Shown here: positions 10,123 to 19,915 of the stretch, piece after piece
Numbering within the stretch: the stretch's first letter is position 1
Layout: the number at the start of each line of letters is the position of its first letter
NCBI GenBank assembly: GCA_015501595.1
Contig: JADNRX010000414.1
Span: 1 to 45,539, forward strand
Direction: 5' to 3'
Length of the DNA: 45,539 nt
Origin: Hymenopellis radicata
Taxonomy: Eukaryota; Basidiomycota; Agaricomycetes; Agaricales; Physalacriaceae
Made by a program: the position numbers and the translations under genes
Notes under the pieces: generated by a model
The model's input: only the letters and a program-made list of their open reading frames with translations
Database searches by the model: none
Told to the model about the DNA's origin: nothing

Positions 10123-10262
10123 GAGTACTTGTTGCGACTGTGTTGGTCTGACAAGAGCTGTCTGCTCAAATTTTCAACAATCATCATCATCAACGCGGAG
10201 TTCACACGCGCAGCTGAAGAGGCTGGATTCCCAGAATCCAACCACACAAACAATGACGCGTG

Positions 10263-10315
10263 TGTCCTTCGAGCAGGCTCAAGTTCCAACTCGCGCTGCT
10301 GGCGTTTAGTCAATC
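10263..10315 (-). pseudogene. Dispersed fragment of the TCF25 5' coding end
   Basis: The minus strand from about 10315 down matches the first exon of the TCF25 gene at 3908, roughly 6.3 kb away in the opposite orientation. About 38 nt align with four mismatches, and the match continues more weakly past a 3-nt gap. The frame is kept: it translates as APRLTKRQQRELELEPARR against PPRLNKRQQRELEELEALKK. It lies between the PP2C start and the BTB stop and is not joined to the rest of a TCF25 gene. The differences are partly synonymous. It could be an old exon fragment or a shuffled N-terminal module read into an unrecognised transcript. Confidence 0.6.
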
Positions 10316-10382
10316 GAGGCGCCAATTTGGGATCAGTATCATTCACCTCGATATTCTTGACTCGCGCTACCGCCGTAATTAC

Positions 10383-11281
10383 TTAAATAAAAGTTGGCAG
10401 CCAAATACTGACAGTAGTAGTGGTAGCCACTCCATTGGCATCTACCTCTCGCACGTCGCCCTCGACTGCAACATCGGTGCAGACGACAGCTGCTTCTTTA
10501 ACTCTCCAGCAGATCGTATGGATAGACGACCCCCGGTGGTCAGAAACGCCATGCACAACGCCCAGCCACTTCCAGAAGTTGGAATTTTCTGGATAGAGCC
10601 ACTGTTCGCGGTAGAAGATCTATAGGCCCTGGTTTGAGGAGTCCAAGCGGCCAAAGTAGAACAACAACATACCCATCTCTGGAACATATCCCCGGGGAGT
10701 ATGTCAAGAGCTTGGTCTGCTCGGCAAACGATGGTGTGCTTCGCGACTTTATTCGTCACGTCCTTATCCCAATGCGCCAAAGCATAGTTTAGCAGGTTCA
10801 GAGGATGCGAGGACATGAACTTCAATCTGTACAACCATATGATTAAATAAGTAGAAGGTGATGAGAAGTGAGAACCCACTGAAGACACGTATCACAAGAC
10901 GCCATCAAATTCGCAAGCTGATACTTGTGAGCAACATACCCGACGGCCTCCAACGTCGCGTAGTCCAGAGCACTGAGATCAGGAAGCGGAGGCGTCGGGT
11001 ACAAAAACTTGAAAGCTATCTCCAGCACATTCGCAGGCTCTGAAAAGTCCGCAGTGCCCGGATCGCCACCCTCAGGTAGAGGCATGACGGTGGTGTGGGC
11101 AACGATGTTGCTTCGGTGAAGCTTGAATATTACCCCATCCGAAGACCGCACAGATACGTCGGCGTCAGACGCGGAAACTGCAAAGTCGCGTACGTGAGAA
11201 AAAGTAGCACAACAGTACATAATTCGGAAGCTACCCACATTCGGGATGAAGTCGATCCTGCGTTGCAGCTGGGGCACTCAT
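10383..11281 (-). CDS. BTB/POZ domain protein (fungal expanded family)
   Basis: Proposed exons are 11281-11239, 11177-10880, 10826-10673 and 10619-10383 on the minus strand (732 nt, 243 residues). The BTB fold is recognised by SASDADVSVRSSDGVIFKLH near residue 15, then ANVLEIAFKFLYP, LPDLSALDYATLEAVGYVAH and KYQLANLMASCDTCLQ. The usual C-terminal half of this mushroom family follows (HPLNLLNYALAHWDKDVTNK and FQRWIFYREQWLYPENSNFW). Two introns use GTGGGT donors. The family is large and fast-evolving in basidiomycetes; some members are presumed substrate adaptors, but no function is shown here. A decayed relative lies at 32078-33070. Confidence 0.85.
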
Positions 11282-11873
11282 TGACCTTGAGGCTTTTAAA
11301 GTCTACAATGCCAAGAAGTCAATAAAAAACCGCGTGATACGATTATCTGTGCAAACGACGTACCTAGGACGCGTTGGAGGTGTTGTAGCCAGGCAAGAGT
11401 CGCGTCAGCTTTAGGCAGAACGTTTGGGGGGAGCCGGAGACGACGCTTAATCCTAATAATCGTTTGAACAACGCGGTCAAGGACAGAAGGGCTTGTGGCA
11501 GTGCGCGTTGTTTGGTGAACAAGCACGGCCACAAGAATTTCAATTTGAAGAATCTAAAGGGTCTTGTGCTATAGAGTTTGTGCAAGAACAGTGCAAATCA
11601 ACTACATATATCTGCGATTTTGGTAGTGTTTTCCTGAGTTCAGAGCGTGTAGGTATGACGCTCGTGGTAATTGCGCCTCAGAATGCCGAGATGAAATGCG
11701 CAGGTAAGCCTCCTCCGAACGCGAGACCAAGCGATGAGAAGAGATATGGAACGATCATTTTCGGACCCACTAAGTATAGCACCAAGTATTTTCCAACACT
11801 CCGGCGCAACTGATAGGCATAACTTGAAGGATATTGTACATGACAGTGCATTAAGTAGAAGAAGCGTTCATCG
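11282..11873. other. Gap between BTB and DLD1 genes; possible unrecognised minus-strand exons
   Basis: The minus strand has an open segment from about 11570 to 11366 (VLDRVVQTIIRIKRRLRLPP, then KADATLAWLQHLQRVL) ending in a good GTACGT donor. It can be joined to an acceptor at about 11304, giving DFKSLKVNECPSCNAGS, which then runs into the BTB first exon in another frame. This may be an upstream exon of an overlapping transcript or chance. I cannot assign a family. Confidence 0.25.
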
Positions 11874-14025
11874 TTATAAGCTCGGCCGTGGCACGCCATC
11901 CGGATAGAGCTGCACTCCAACGTAAGGCAACGATTACCGGCTAGAGGAACAAACTCACTTTTCCCGGATTCAGCAAATTGAGAGGATCCAATGCTGCTTT
12001 GATCGTCTTCATAAGAGCCACGGTGCTCTCGCCAAGCTCTTCGGTGAGATACATCTTCTTTCCGAGTCCGACGCCATGTTCACCGGTGCCTAGCATACCA
12101 TTGTCAGCCGTTGGGCGAGGAACATAAGCATGAAGCGCGTACAAGTGCCGTCGAGTTCGATCGCCTTATGATTCATGCTGTCGACGATTTCTTGGGCAGC
12201 TTTAAATTCATCTTCGTTTCCGTACAGAATGAAAGCATGGAAATTTCCTTGTGTCGACTGTCAGCATTGGCTACTAGAGCTCGCTCGACTAGAGACTCAC
12301 CATCGCCGACATGTCCAGTCATCGGAGCAATAAGACCCTTCTGCGCACACTCGGTTTTACACCAAGTGATAATGTCAGGAAGGCGAGAAACAGGGACGCT
12401 GTTGTACAGTTAGACAACTCGCACGAAAGTAAAATGTACGCACCAAACGTCAGTAATGAATCCTTTTTTTCCCGGATTCGACTGCAACACGCCGAACAGT
12501 CCATTCTTGCGATCATCCCAGAGCACTTGCGCCTGAGCCTCGTCTTGAATGTAATGATAGCTGTATCCGCCATGCTTAGCAATGACACCCTCGACCATCT
12601 TAGACGAATCCAGCATCACAGCGGTAGATCCTTGATACTTGAGGAGTATGGTATCCGCTTCCTGCCACTTGGTGGTCGACTTTCCGTACGTGTTCATGGC
12701 ACGTATTCCGATGTCGTCTATGATTTCAGCACACTCTGGAGGGCTAATTAGAAGGCGACGGCGCGTTCAAGCGAGTAATAAACGTACGGATGGATGCCCC
12801 GAGCTTCAAGATGTCTGTTACAGCTGATGTTGCACTGTGAACGTTGGGGAATGACACGACGGCTACCGATATCGGGAGGACAGGTGCAAGGCGCAATGTT
12901 GCTGGAGTAACATTTATCATCGTTCGGCGCTCGCTTTGATGAACGAGAAACAAATGTACCTTCAGTTACAATACCCAACGTTCCTTCGGCTCCGATGAAC
13001 AGTTTGGTAAGGTCAAACCCGGCAGAAGACTTCCGTGCGCGTTGTCTGGTCTTGATGACTTCTCCAGATGCAAGCACGGCAGTCTACAAGTAGATGTATT
13101 AGAAAGGAAACAACAAATGAGGTGTAACGCACTAGATTCAGGATATACTCGCCTCTCGCAGTGCCATAGCGGACCTAAGGCAGATGTGCCAGCTTGAGAT
13201 CTGTATGTTGGTATAAAGTCAAGCAGTCATACCGCGTTTGCTGCACGGGGATGAACAAGATGATAACCGGGACGAACACAATAGACTCACTTCCTGAACA
13301 TCCCTGTGCAATCATACCGCCAATCGTTGCTCCAGGAGCGGGGTCCAGCTGATCGTCGAAGATTTATCAAGACGAGTCCTTGGGGGAGAAGGTAATCATT
13401 CACCGGAAAGAATAATGGAATGCCTAACGTAAGTACGCGTGGGGTAAGATCAACGAGAGGTAGGGATTGAGGATGGTAAGCACCTTTCTCTTTCAATGTC
13501 GCATTGAGTACGTTCCACCTAACCCCGGCCTCGCATATGACATCAGAATCCTCCTCTACGTGCATGGTCGATCGCAATGCATGACTTTCAAATTTGATTG
13601 GACGCACCATTGATCTTTATGATCTTGTTCATGCGCGACAAGTCCAGGCAGATACTCCGGCCTTCGTCTGTCTATGTAGGTGTCAACGCGATTCCCGGTG
13701 TCGGACGAACACTCACCCCAGAAAGATTCCCCTCCAGACTAGTTCCCCCGGCGTACGCAACAATGGGCACACGGTATTTGTTTGCCAACTTGACAACCTC
13801 GACGACATCCGCCGTGGACTGGGCGTGTACAACCACACTGTGTGGGCTTCCTTCAATGAATGTCAGAACAATTATTGAACACAACTGTCGCCAATTCGAC
13901 ATACCTTTGAACTGAGGATACTTGGAATGGGCGTAGGACGTCAAATCCTTCGGATCTCTTGAGATGTTTCCTGCTGGGAGAGTAGACTGAAGGTCAGTGA
14001 ACAGGCCATCGATAGGGGAGGTCAT
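11874..14025 (-). CDS. DLD1: D-lactate dehydrogenase (cytochrome), FAD-linked
   Basis: Fifteen exons on the minus strand join in phase: 14025-13905, 13850-13717, 13671-13608, 13555-13484, 13423-13404, 13348-13291, 13240-13233, 13174-13133, 13083-12960, 12901-12788, 12735-12444, 12398-12301, 12247-12143, 12089-11959 and 11909-11874 (1419 nt, 472 residues). The FAD-binding PCMH domain is recognised by [32 protein letters not shown] and [17 protein letters not shown], then [20 protein letters not shown]. The C-terminal domain has GHVGDGNFHAFI and [11 protein letters not shown], ending NPGKLYPDG. The enzyme oxidises D-lactate to pyruvate and passes electrons to cytochrome c. No clear mitochondrial presequence precedes the start, so the location is open. 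Exon 7 is only 8 nt. Confidence 0.95.
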
Positions 14026-14754
14026 GATGGTGGGAAGAGAAGCGAGAACGCCGAAGCCGGTGAGGGCGAGCTTTTATAGTTGTTCAGCATCTTGGATCCA
14101 GAGCGGAATGATGAACGTGATGGCAAGACGCGAGTATGATGAATGAATGCTGATCTGGAGCGATCCCATATCATTTCGTTCCTTCAGCCTTGCCCAGGCT
14201 GCTCTAAAGTTAAGTCAAAGTGCGTCACGCCTACCGTCCTGGAGGGGATTATCGGGCCAGGTGAGTGCTGGACAGACTCGGATGGACGGTCCTTCGGCAT
14301 ATATGGTATCACCGGGTCCACCTAAAATCCTGTGATATTCGCTGCGAACACGGAACAGTATCATCAGATGTCAATGCACAATGGCGTACATCCATTGATG
14401 CAGTCACAAATTGAAAGGGGGGATCAAGCCGTACACCAAGAGAAGACGTGGGCATTGTTTATTCAGTTTGTATTCAGTGATGAAAGTATAGTTCGGTCAT
14501 TCATGGGACTTCAAGTTGTCTATGAAGTCATGAAGTCGGCAGAAATTGAAGTGTGCGCATACACGAAGAGAGCGCATTCGAGTAGCACTAACAGTACTAG
14601 TAACAGTGAATATAACAAGGCGATGGTGATGGAAAAGTCTGGAAAAGTGAGCCGATACGCCACATGCCAAGCAGGGACAAACATCGGGACTAATGGCGGA
14701 CTTGCAATTTTCTTTGTCTTCGCGACTTGACTGCCGACCACCACCATCGCGACG
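14026..14754. other. Divergent intergenic region between DLD1 and the SR protein gene
   Basis: This 730-bp region holds the promoters of two divergently transcribed genes. The open frames on both strands are uneven in composition, overlap one another, and lack splice logic or recognisable motifs. I see no gene here. Confidence 0.6.
14071..14079 (-). promoter_or_regulatory. TATA box of DLD1
   Basis: CTATAAAAG on the minus strand lies about 46 nt upstream of the DLD1 start codon, followed by a pyrimidine-rich leader. This spacing fits a fungal core promoter with a short 5' UTR and supports the chosen start. Confidence 0.6.
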
Positions 14755-15682
14755 ATGCCCCGTATTCTGTTCGTTAGCGGGTTCCATCCCGCCACCCGTG
14801 CTCGCGATCTTGCGTTTGAATTTGAACGGTATGCTGGCCAAATTTCGGTGAAAGTAGCGAAAAAAAGTGACAAAAATCACAGATTCGGTCCACTGGTACG
14901 ATGCGACGTCCCCGCCCCGCGCAATCCCCACGCAGTCTCAAATCCGTGAGTCAAATCCGAATATTTCCCCCGGCAAGACGTGGCGAGCCGAACGATTCGA
15001 TTGACGCGCCTGCGCCTGCGTTGTACCCGATTACCTGCTTTCCTTTGTCGCATTCGATTTCCGAGAAACAACATCGCTCAACGCATCGAACACCGCAGTT
15101 ACGCCTTTGTCGAATTCCGCAGCACCCGCGATGCAGAGGACGCCTACTACGAAATGTATGCTTTTCAACCCAATCCTCTTTTGAGACATTCTCACACATG
15201 TGGCAGGCATGGACGAAACTTTGAAGGAAAACGACTCAGCATTCAGGTGTGTTTCTTTAATTGCTCTTTTGGTCTATCATCTGATAATCATTCTCTAGTG
15301 GGCAAAAAATCCCCCGTCTTCTGTCTGGCGATTTGACCGACGCCCGCCATCCCCAACGCGCGGAGGAGGACGAGACGATCGCGACCGCGACCGTGGCGGA
15401 GACCGTGACCGAGACCGCGGGCGTGAACGTTCCCGAAGCCCTCGCCGACGCGAACCAGAGCGCGACGACCGTGCGGAAAGAATGGACAGAGACAGAGGAG
15501 AGAGACGCAGGAGGAGTAGGAGCCCCATCGAGAGGCGCCCACGAAGCCCTACTCCAGAGCGCCGAAGGGACGACAGGGCGAGGACGCCTCCTTTGGACAC
15601 CAAGTACCCTGAACCCAAGTATCCTGATCCAAAACTCGAAGACCGTGCTGTAACTCCCCCTCCGTATGACCGTGACCATTAA
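14755..15682 (+). CDS. SR-type splicing factor (RRM plus RS/RD-rich tail)
   Basis: Exons are 14755-14828, 14883-14945, 15099-15155, 15207-15246 and 15299-15682 (618 nt, 205 residues). A single RRM starts at the N-terminus, with RNP2 (RILFVSGF) and RNP1 (YAFVEF) and the family sequence RNFEGKRLSIQWAKNPPSS. It is followed by a 120-residue tail rich in RD, RS and RG repeats and then a PPPYDRDH end. The layout (one RRM, then RS tail) matches fungal SR-like proteins such as S. pombe Srp1/Srp2 relatives. It likely acts in pre-mRNA splicing in the nucleus, which is inference from the domain. The second intron (153 nt) is unusually long for this window and could be regulated by retention. Confidence 0.9.
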
Positions 15683-15855
15683 ATTCTGCTCATAATTCTC
15701 ATTTTTCACTTTGTATCTTAGTGCCAGCCGTATCTTGCAATAAAAAGTGCACATTATTTGCTTCGTTCGCCATAATGTATGTGATTGAATGTATATGGGG
15801 AGGAGAATCGTTTGACGTTGTACCGATGTACGGGGTAAGAAAAAGTAAAATACAT

Positions 15856-17361
15856 CTAATCATCGTAGTAAGTGTCTCTGTTCCACAAAGCTGATGTCAA
15901 GAATTTGTTCTTGACCATTATTTCATCGACAACAAGAGGCAGCATTTCGACATGCAAGTCAGAATGTCGACGCAATGCAGTCAAGCCCTCCTCCATCCAG
16001 CCGGGCAACGAGTGGTAAACAATGCGAAATGTTTCCAACCTTCTCGCCGACTGCCTTCTCTCTACAATATCAATGAAGGTAGCCCAGAAAGGTACTTCAT
16101 GTGAGGCCGGATTATGAGCAATTACGATGATGAAAGTACGAAGACGTGGCAGAATGCTGGCGAAAGCAACTTTGGAGGAGGAGATTGCTCGAACGTGGGA
16201 TTCCAGATCTTGAAAGCCAACAGTGATCTGTAAATTGACGAGACTTCCCAAACATGGAAGAGGAAGGGATTCTATGAAATGGGGATGTCGTATGCACAGC
16301 GTGGTGAGGTTGCACGACGACCTCTGGATGAGGGATGAAATGATGGAAACCACGGGTGGATGTTTGAGGTAACTTATGCGTAAAGTAGTCAATGCCGGTA
16401 GCACCAACCGGTCCAAGACAGCGAGGTCTCCCAAAATGCCGAGGTTTTCGAGACGGGAGTTATGTACGAGGAGAGGAGGAGACTCGACATCTGAAGGAGA
16501 GCTCTCACTCAGTTCGATGTCGCAGGTAATGAGGGAAGGGCAAAGTGACTCGGAAATGGTGTTCCACTCGGATATCTTCAGCTGCGCGGCGTAGTGCGTG
16601 ACGTGTTCCATCGAAGGCAGCGAACATAGTCCAGTACAGTATGGGACCCAAAACCGCTTGAGCCGTGGGGCGGGGAGAACCGCATTACAGTCATCTTCAG
16701 CTTCGATGATGTACAACTCTTCCAACTGCAGCATACTTCCCGGTATAGATGAGAGGAAGCTGGAGTTGATGGACCCCGCAAAGAGAAGCTTCCATCGGTG
16801 GGATTCCTTCAATAGAAGGTTGTATATTGGCGCGTGATACTTCCCTCCGAGCACGATTGTGAGAGGGTGTTGCCCAGATCGACGCAGATACTCTTCCATG
16901 ATTTCGGTCACGGTGTCTCGTGTATCACCTCTGGAGTCATACTTCACTGTCGACCACAAGCCGTGAGCAGAGATCGCAACATCCCGCCATAAGCGGCAGA
17001 CTTGCCCAAGAGTCCATGGAGGCTTTCCTACGTCCGTAGGCAAATAAACCTCATGGAATGTGTGTTCAAAAATGGACACCAAGATGTCGCGCGGAAGGAG
17101 GCGAATGGGGGCCACTGCAGAATGGTAGAGTGTGAGGTGTTGTCTAGCAGCATCGCAGTGTGCTTGTAAGCGAGTTATATGTTCTTCGGCAAGGGTGATT
17201 TCGCGCGTCAAAGCGGAAGCGACATCCCCAATCCAAACACGATCATCAGGATGAAACGGTCTCTCTCCTCGAATGATGGAACGGACAGAGGCAAGGTATA
17301 TCTCGTCGCATTGATTCAGCGTGTACGTGTAGTTTGGAAGGTTGGTATTCGCGAATGCCAT
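15856..17361 (-). CDS. F-box protein, copy A
   Basis: This is an uninterrupted frame of 501 codons on the minus strand. The ATG follows an intron acceptor-like sequence, suggesting a 5' UTR intron. The N-terminal part has a coiled region (REITLAEEHITRLQAHCDA), then the F-box core IRLLPRDILVSIFEHTF near residue 88 and WTLGQVCRLWRDVAISA. The long C-terminus is leucine-rich and LRR-like. This is the standard mushroom F-box architecture, with an SCF ubiquitin ligase adaptor role inferred. A 450-bp block is almost identical to copy B, while both flanks differ clearly. Confidence 0.9.
   Translation of the reverse strand: MAFANTNLPNYTYTLNQCDEIYLASVRSIIRGERPFHPDDRVWIGDVASALTREITLAEEHITRLQAHCDAARQHLTLYHSAVAPIRLLPRDILVSIFEHTFHEVYLPTDVGKPPWTLGQVCRLWRDVAISAHGLWSTVKYDSRGDTRDTVTEIMEEYLRRSGQHPLTIVLGGKYHAPIYNLLLKESHRWKLLFAGSINSSFLSSIPGSMLQLEELYIIEAEDDCNAVLPAPRLKRFWVPYCTGLCSLPSMEHVTHYAAQLKISEWNTISESLCPSLITCDIELSESSPSDVESPPLLVHNSRLENLGILGDLAVLDRLVLPALTTLRISYLKHPPVVSIISSLIQRSSCNLTTLCIRHPHFIESLPLPCLGSLVNLQITVGFQDLESHVRAISSSKVAFASILPRLRTFIIVIAHNPASHEVPFWATFIDIVERRQSARRLETFRIVYHSLPGWMEEGLTALRRHSDLHVEMLPLVVDEIMVKNKFLTSALWNRDTYYDD
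16756..17205. repeat. Long inverted repeat arm in F-box copy A (partner 17879-18328)
   Basis: This 450-bp block reads as the reverse complement of 17879-18328 with only two differences seen (both in the YNLLL region). Sequence outside the block falls quickly to moderate identity. The pattern points to gene conversion between inverted paralogues. Confidence 0.9.
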
Positions 17362-17722
17362 CTGGTATATTCTGAAAATGTCGAGTCAACAAACCAACTT
17401 GAAGCATGATATAAACGTACAAGGAAAGGTCGTATGAATACCAAACTGAGTAGTACCAGCAGGGCAGACAGTGGTTGGTGTACTAGATTATCGAGCTGTG
17501 ATGGTAGAGAGACAAAGTGCGCGCGTCGAATTGAGCGGAGATCAAATTTCCACGTGGGTGCCTTGTCCATTGCAGCGAATCGCGATCGCTCTTCAGACGA
17601 TACCCAAGACAAAGGTCTACACTAGGCATACCACCCGATTCGCCTATCCATACGATTGTTTCTTGTAAGTACGTACTCAAAGTGGGTTTGTGCCAGAAGC
17701 AACGTTTAACAATTTGTATAGA
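17362..17722. promoter_or_regulatory. Shared divergent promoter of the F-box pair
   Basis: About 360 bp separates the two start codons. On the plus side a GTAAGT at about 17666 and an acceptor TATAG at 17717-17721, directly before the ATG at 17723, define a 5' UTR intron. On the minus side a GTACGT around 17420 and a TTTTCAG give an equivalent leader intron, so the leader-intron layout is shared by the two copies. Confidence 0.5.
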
Positions 17723-19255
17723 ATGGCCTCTGGGAATGTCCACAGTCCTTCCTACACCTATTCACTGAATCAATGCGATGAGGGGAGCCTGGCATCCCTC
17801 TATTCCATTCTTCGTGCAGAGAAACCACTCCGTCCGGACGACCGTGTTTGGATTGAGAATGCCGCTTCCGCTTTGTCACGCGAAATCACCCTTGCCGAAG
17901 AACATATAACTCGCTTACAAGCACACTGCGATGCTGCTAGACAACACCTCACACTCTACCATTCTGCAGTGGCCCCCATTCGCCTCCTTCCGCGCGACAT
18001 CTTGGTGTCCATTTTTGAACACACATTCCATGAGGTTTATTTGCCTACGGACGTAGGAAAGCCTCCATGGACTCTTGGGCAAGTCTGCCGCTTATGGCGG
18101 GATGTTGCGATCTCTGCTCACGGCTTGTGGTCGACAGTGAAGTATGACTCCAGAGGTGATACACGAGACACCGTGACCGAAATCATGGAAGAGTATCTGC
18201 GTCGATCTGGGCAACACCCTCTCACAATCGTGCTCGGAGGGAAGTATCACGCGCCAGTATACAACCTTTTATTGAAGGAATCCCACCGATGGAAGCTTCT
18301 CTTTGCGGGGTCCATCAACTCCAGCTTCGCCTCATGCCTCTCATCTTTACCGGGCAGTATGCTCAGGCAGTTGGAACAGTTGTACATCATCGAAGCTGAA
18401 GATGACTGTAATGTGTTTCTCCCCGCCCCACGGCTCAAGCGGTTTTGGGTCCCAGGCTATACTGGACTATGTTCGCTGCCTTCGGTGGAACACGTCACGC
18501 ACTACGCCGCGCATCTGAAGATATCCGAGTGGAACATCCTTTCCGAGTCACTTTCCCCATCCCTCATTTCCTGCTACATTTCGCTGTGTGATAGCTCTCC
18601 CTCAGATGCACAATCTGCGCCTACCTTCATACACAACTCCCAACTCAAAGTCCTCGAAGTTTGGGATGGTTTCGCTCTCCTAAACAGGTTGATGCTACCC
18701 GCATTGACCACATTATGCATCAATGGCTCCGAGGATGTTCCGCCAACGGCGGCTTCCATCATTCAAGCCCTTATCGAGAGATCGTCGTGCAGTCTTACCA
18801 CCCTCATCTTGAGGCATACTGCTCATAACGACATAGCATGTCTGCACCTTCCAGGTCTGGAAAGCCTCATCCATTTAGATTTAACTTTCCTGGTTGCTGA
18901 ACTGGAAGTATACTGTCAACGAAACTGCTCTGCCTTTGCTTCGGCACGCATTTTCCCTCGCTTGTCTACCCTCACAGTAACATTCGAGGACTTCGGTCAC
19001 CAGCAGATTCCTGCCAAGCGTGAGGTGCCTTCGTGGCCTGCCTTCATGAAGGCTCTGGAGGAAAGGCATGCAGCGGGAAGGCTAGAAACGTTCCGTATTG
19101 TTCAGATGTGTGAAGTGCCTAGCTGGATCATAGAGGATTTGGTTGCTTTGAGTCAACGTTCTGGCTTGTGTGTCGAGTACATTACGCCTCCCGTTCAACG
19201 TGGCCTGTTTTGTGGGCGTGAATTTTGGACTTCAGAGTTCTGGGATTCGTTGTAG
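17723..19255 (+). CDS. F-box protein, copy B
   Basis: The frame is uninterrupted from the ATG at 17723 (just after a 5' UTR intron acceptor) to 19255, giving 510 residues. It has the same architecture as copy A: coiled segment, F-box IRLLPRDILVSIFEHTF, then an LRR-like C-terminus. Residues in the middle third are essentially identical to copy A, but the first 60 residues and the last 300 are much more diverged. A 9-nt insertion relative to copy A lies just after the identical block. An SCF adaptor role is inferred from the domain, and the substrate is unknown. Confidence 0.9.
   Translation: MASGNVHSPSYTYSLNQCDEGSLASLYSILRAEKPLRPDDRVWIENAASALSREITLAEEHITRLQAHCDAARQHLTLYHSAVAPIRLLPRDILVSIFEHTFHEVYLPTDVGKPPWTLGQVCRLWRDVAISAHGLWSTVKYDSRGDTRDTVTEIMEEYLRRSGQHPLTIVLGGKYHAPVYNLLLKESHRWKLLFAGSINSSFASCLSSLPGSMLRQLEQLYIIEAEDDCNVFLPAPRLKRFWVPGYTGLCSLPSVEHVTHYAAHLKISEWNILSESLSPSLISCYISLCDSSPSDAQSAPTFIHNSQLKVLEVWDGFALLNRLMLPALTTLCINGSEDVPPTAASIIQALIERSSCSLTTLILRHTAHNDIACLHLPGLESLIHLDLTFLVAELEVYCQRNCSAFASARIFPRLSTLTVTFEDFGHQQIPAKREVPSWPAFMKALEERHAAGRLETFRIVQMCEVPSWIIEDLVALSQRSGLCVEYITPPVQRGLFCGREFWTSEFWDSL
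17879..18328. repeat. Long inverted repeat arm in F-box copy B (partner 16756-17205)
   Basis: Partner of the block above. The two arms are separated by about 670 bp, which includes both 5' coding ends and the shared promoter. Confidence 0.9.
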
Positions 19256-19915
19256 CATAGACCTCAAGCTATTGCCGCAGAATAATTTTCTGTCTCGTAC
19301 AATGCTCCCCAAAAATCCAACATCGGAAATTAGACCGAAACGAAGGGAACAGAATACACAGTATGTGCTCTACATAATGATTGTGAACACTCGAGTAGCC
19401 TGGCAATCCTACGTTACCTTCGTATAGAACATTCGAGATGAACTGGCAGTTCATATCCCGACTCGGACATCGACCATTATGTGATCGATGACACTTGTTC
19501 CAATACCATCATCACCTCCTGGAATCTACATGTCCAACACCCAGATGAACAAGAACTCCCCATCTTGTACCTCGCAACATCGATATCTATACAGTTGTGA
19601 ACGTCATGGCATGACGATTGATGTGAGCGCCACTCGCCTGCTCGCGTAATCTCTGAGTTGCGGTAAACGCTTTTTCCGACTACGGTAACGAAGCCGGAAG
19701 CCTCGACACGTCCCATCAGATTGGGCGCAACTGTGGCAATTCAGTTTTCTGGGCTTGGGCTGGTGCTGATGATCTGGGACTAAGACATGTGCTTATATAC
19801 CTCACAACGGATTGGATTGCCCCTCCCTGTTACCTTCGTCTCCTGCGAGCAGGTCCTTTCTTTCTTCTTTCCTTCCTTTCTCTCTGCGACACCTTTTACC
19901 CCTTCGTTCCTTCAA
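19256..19915. other. Intergenic
   Basis: No recognisable gene lies between F-box copy B and the receptor pseudogene. Short open frames lack motifs. A pyrimidine-rich stretch at about 19840-19910 immediately precedes the receptor start and looks like its leader. Confidence 0.5.

Noticed and set aside
14497..14931. Minus-strand 144-codon frame overlapping the SR protein start
   Set aside because: It is antisense to the first SR exons and the intergenic DNA, without motifs or a consistent intron structure.
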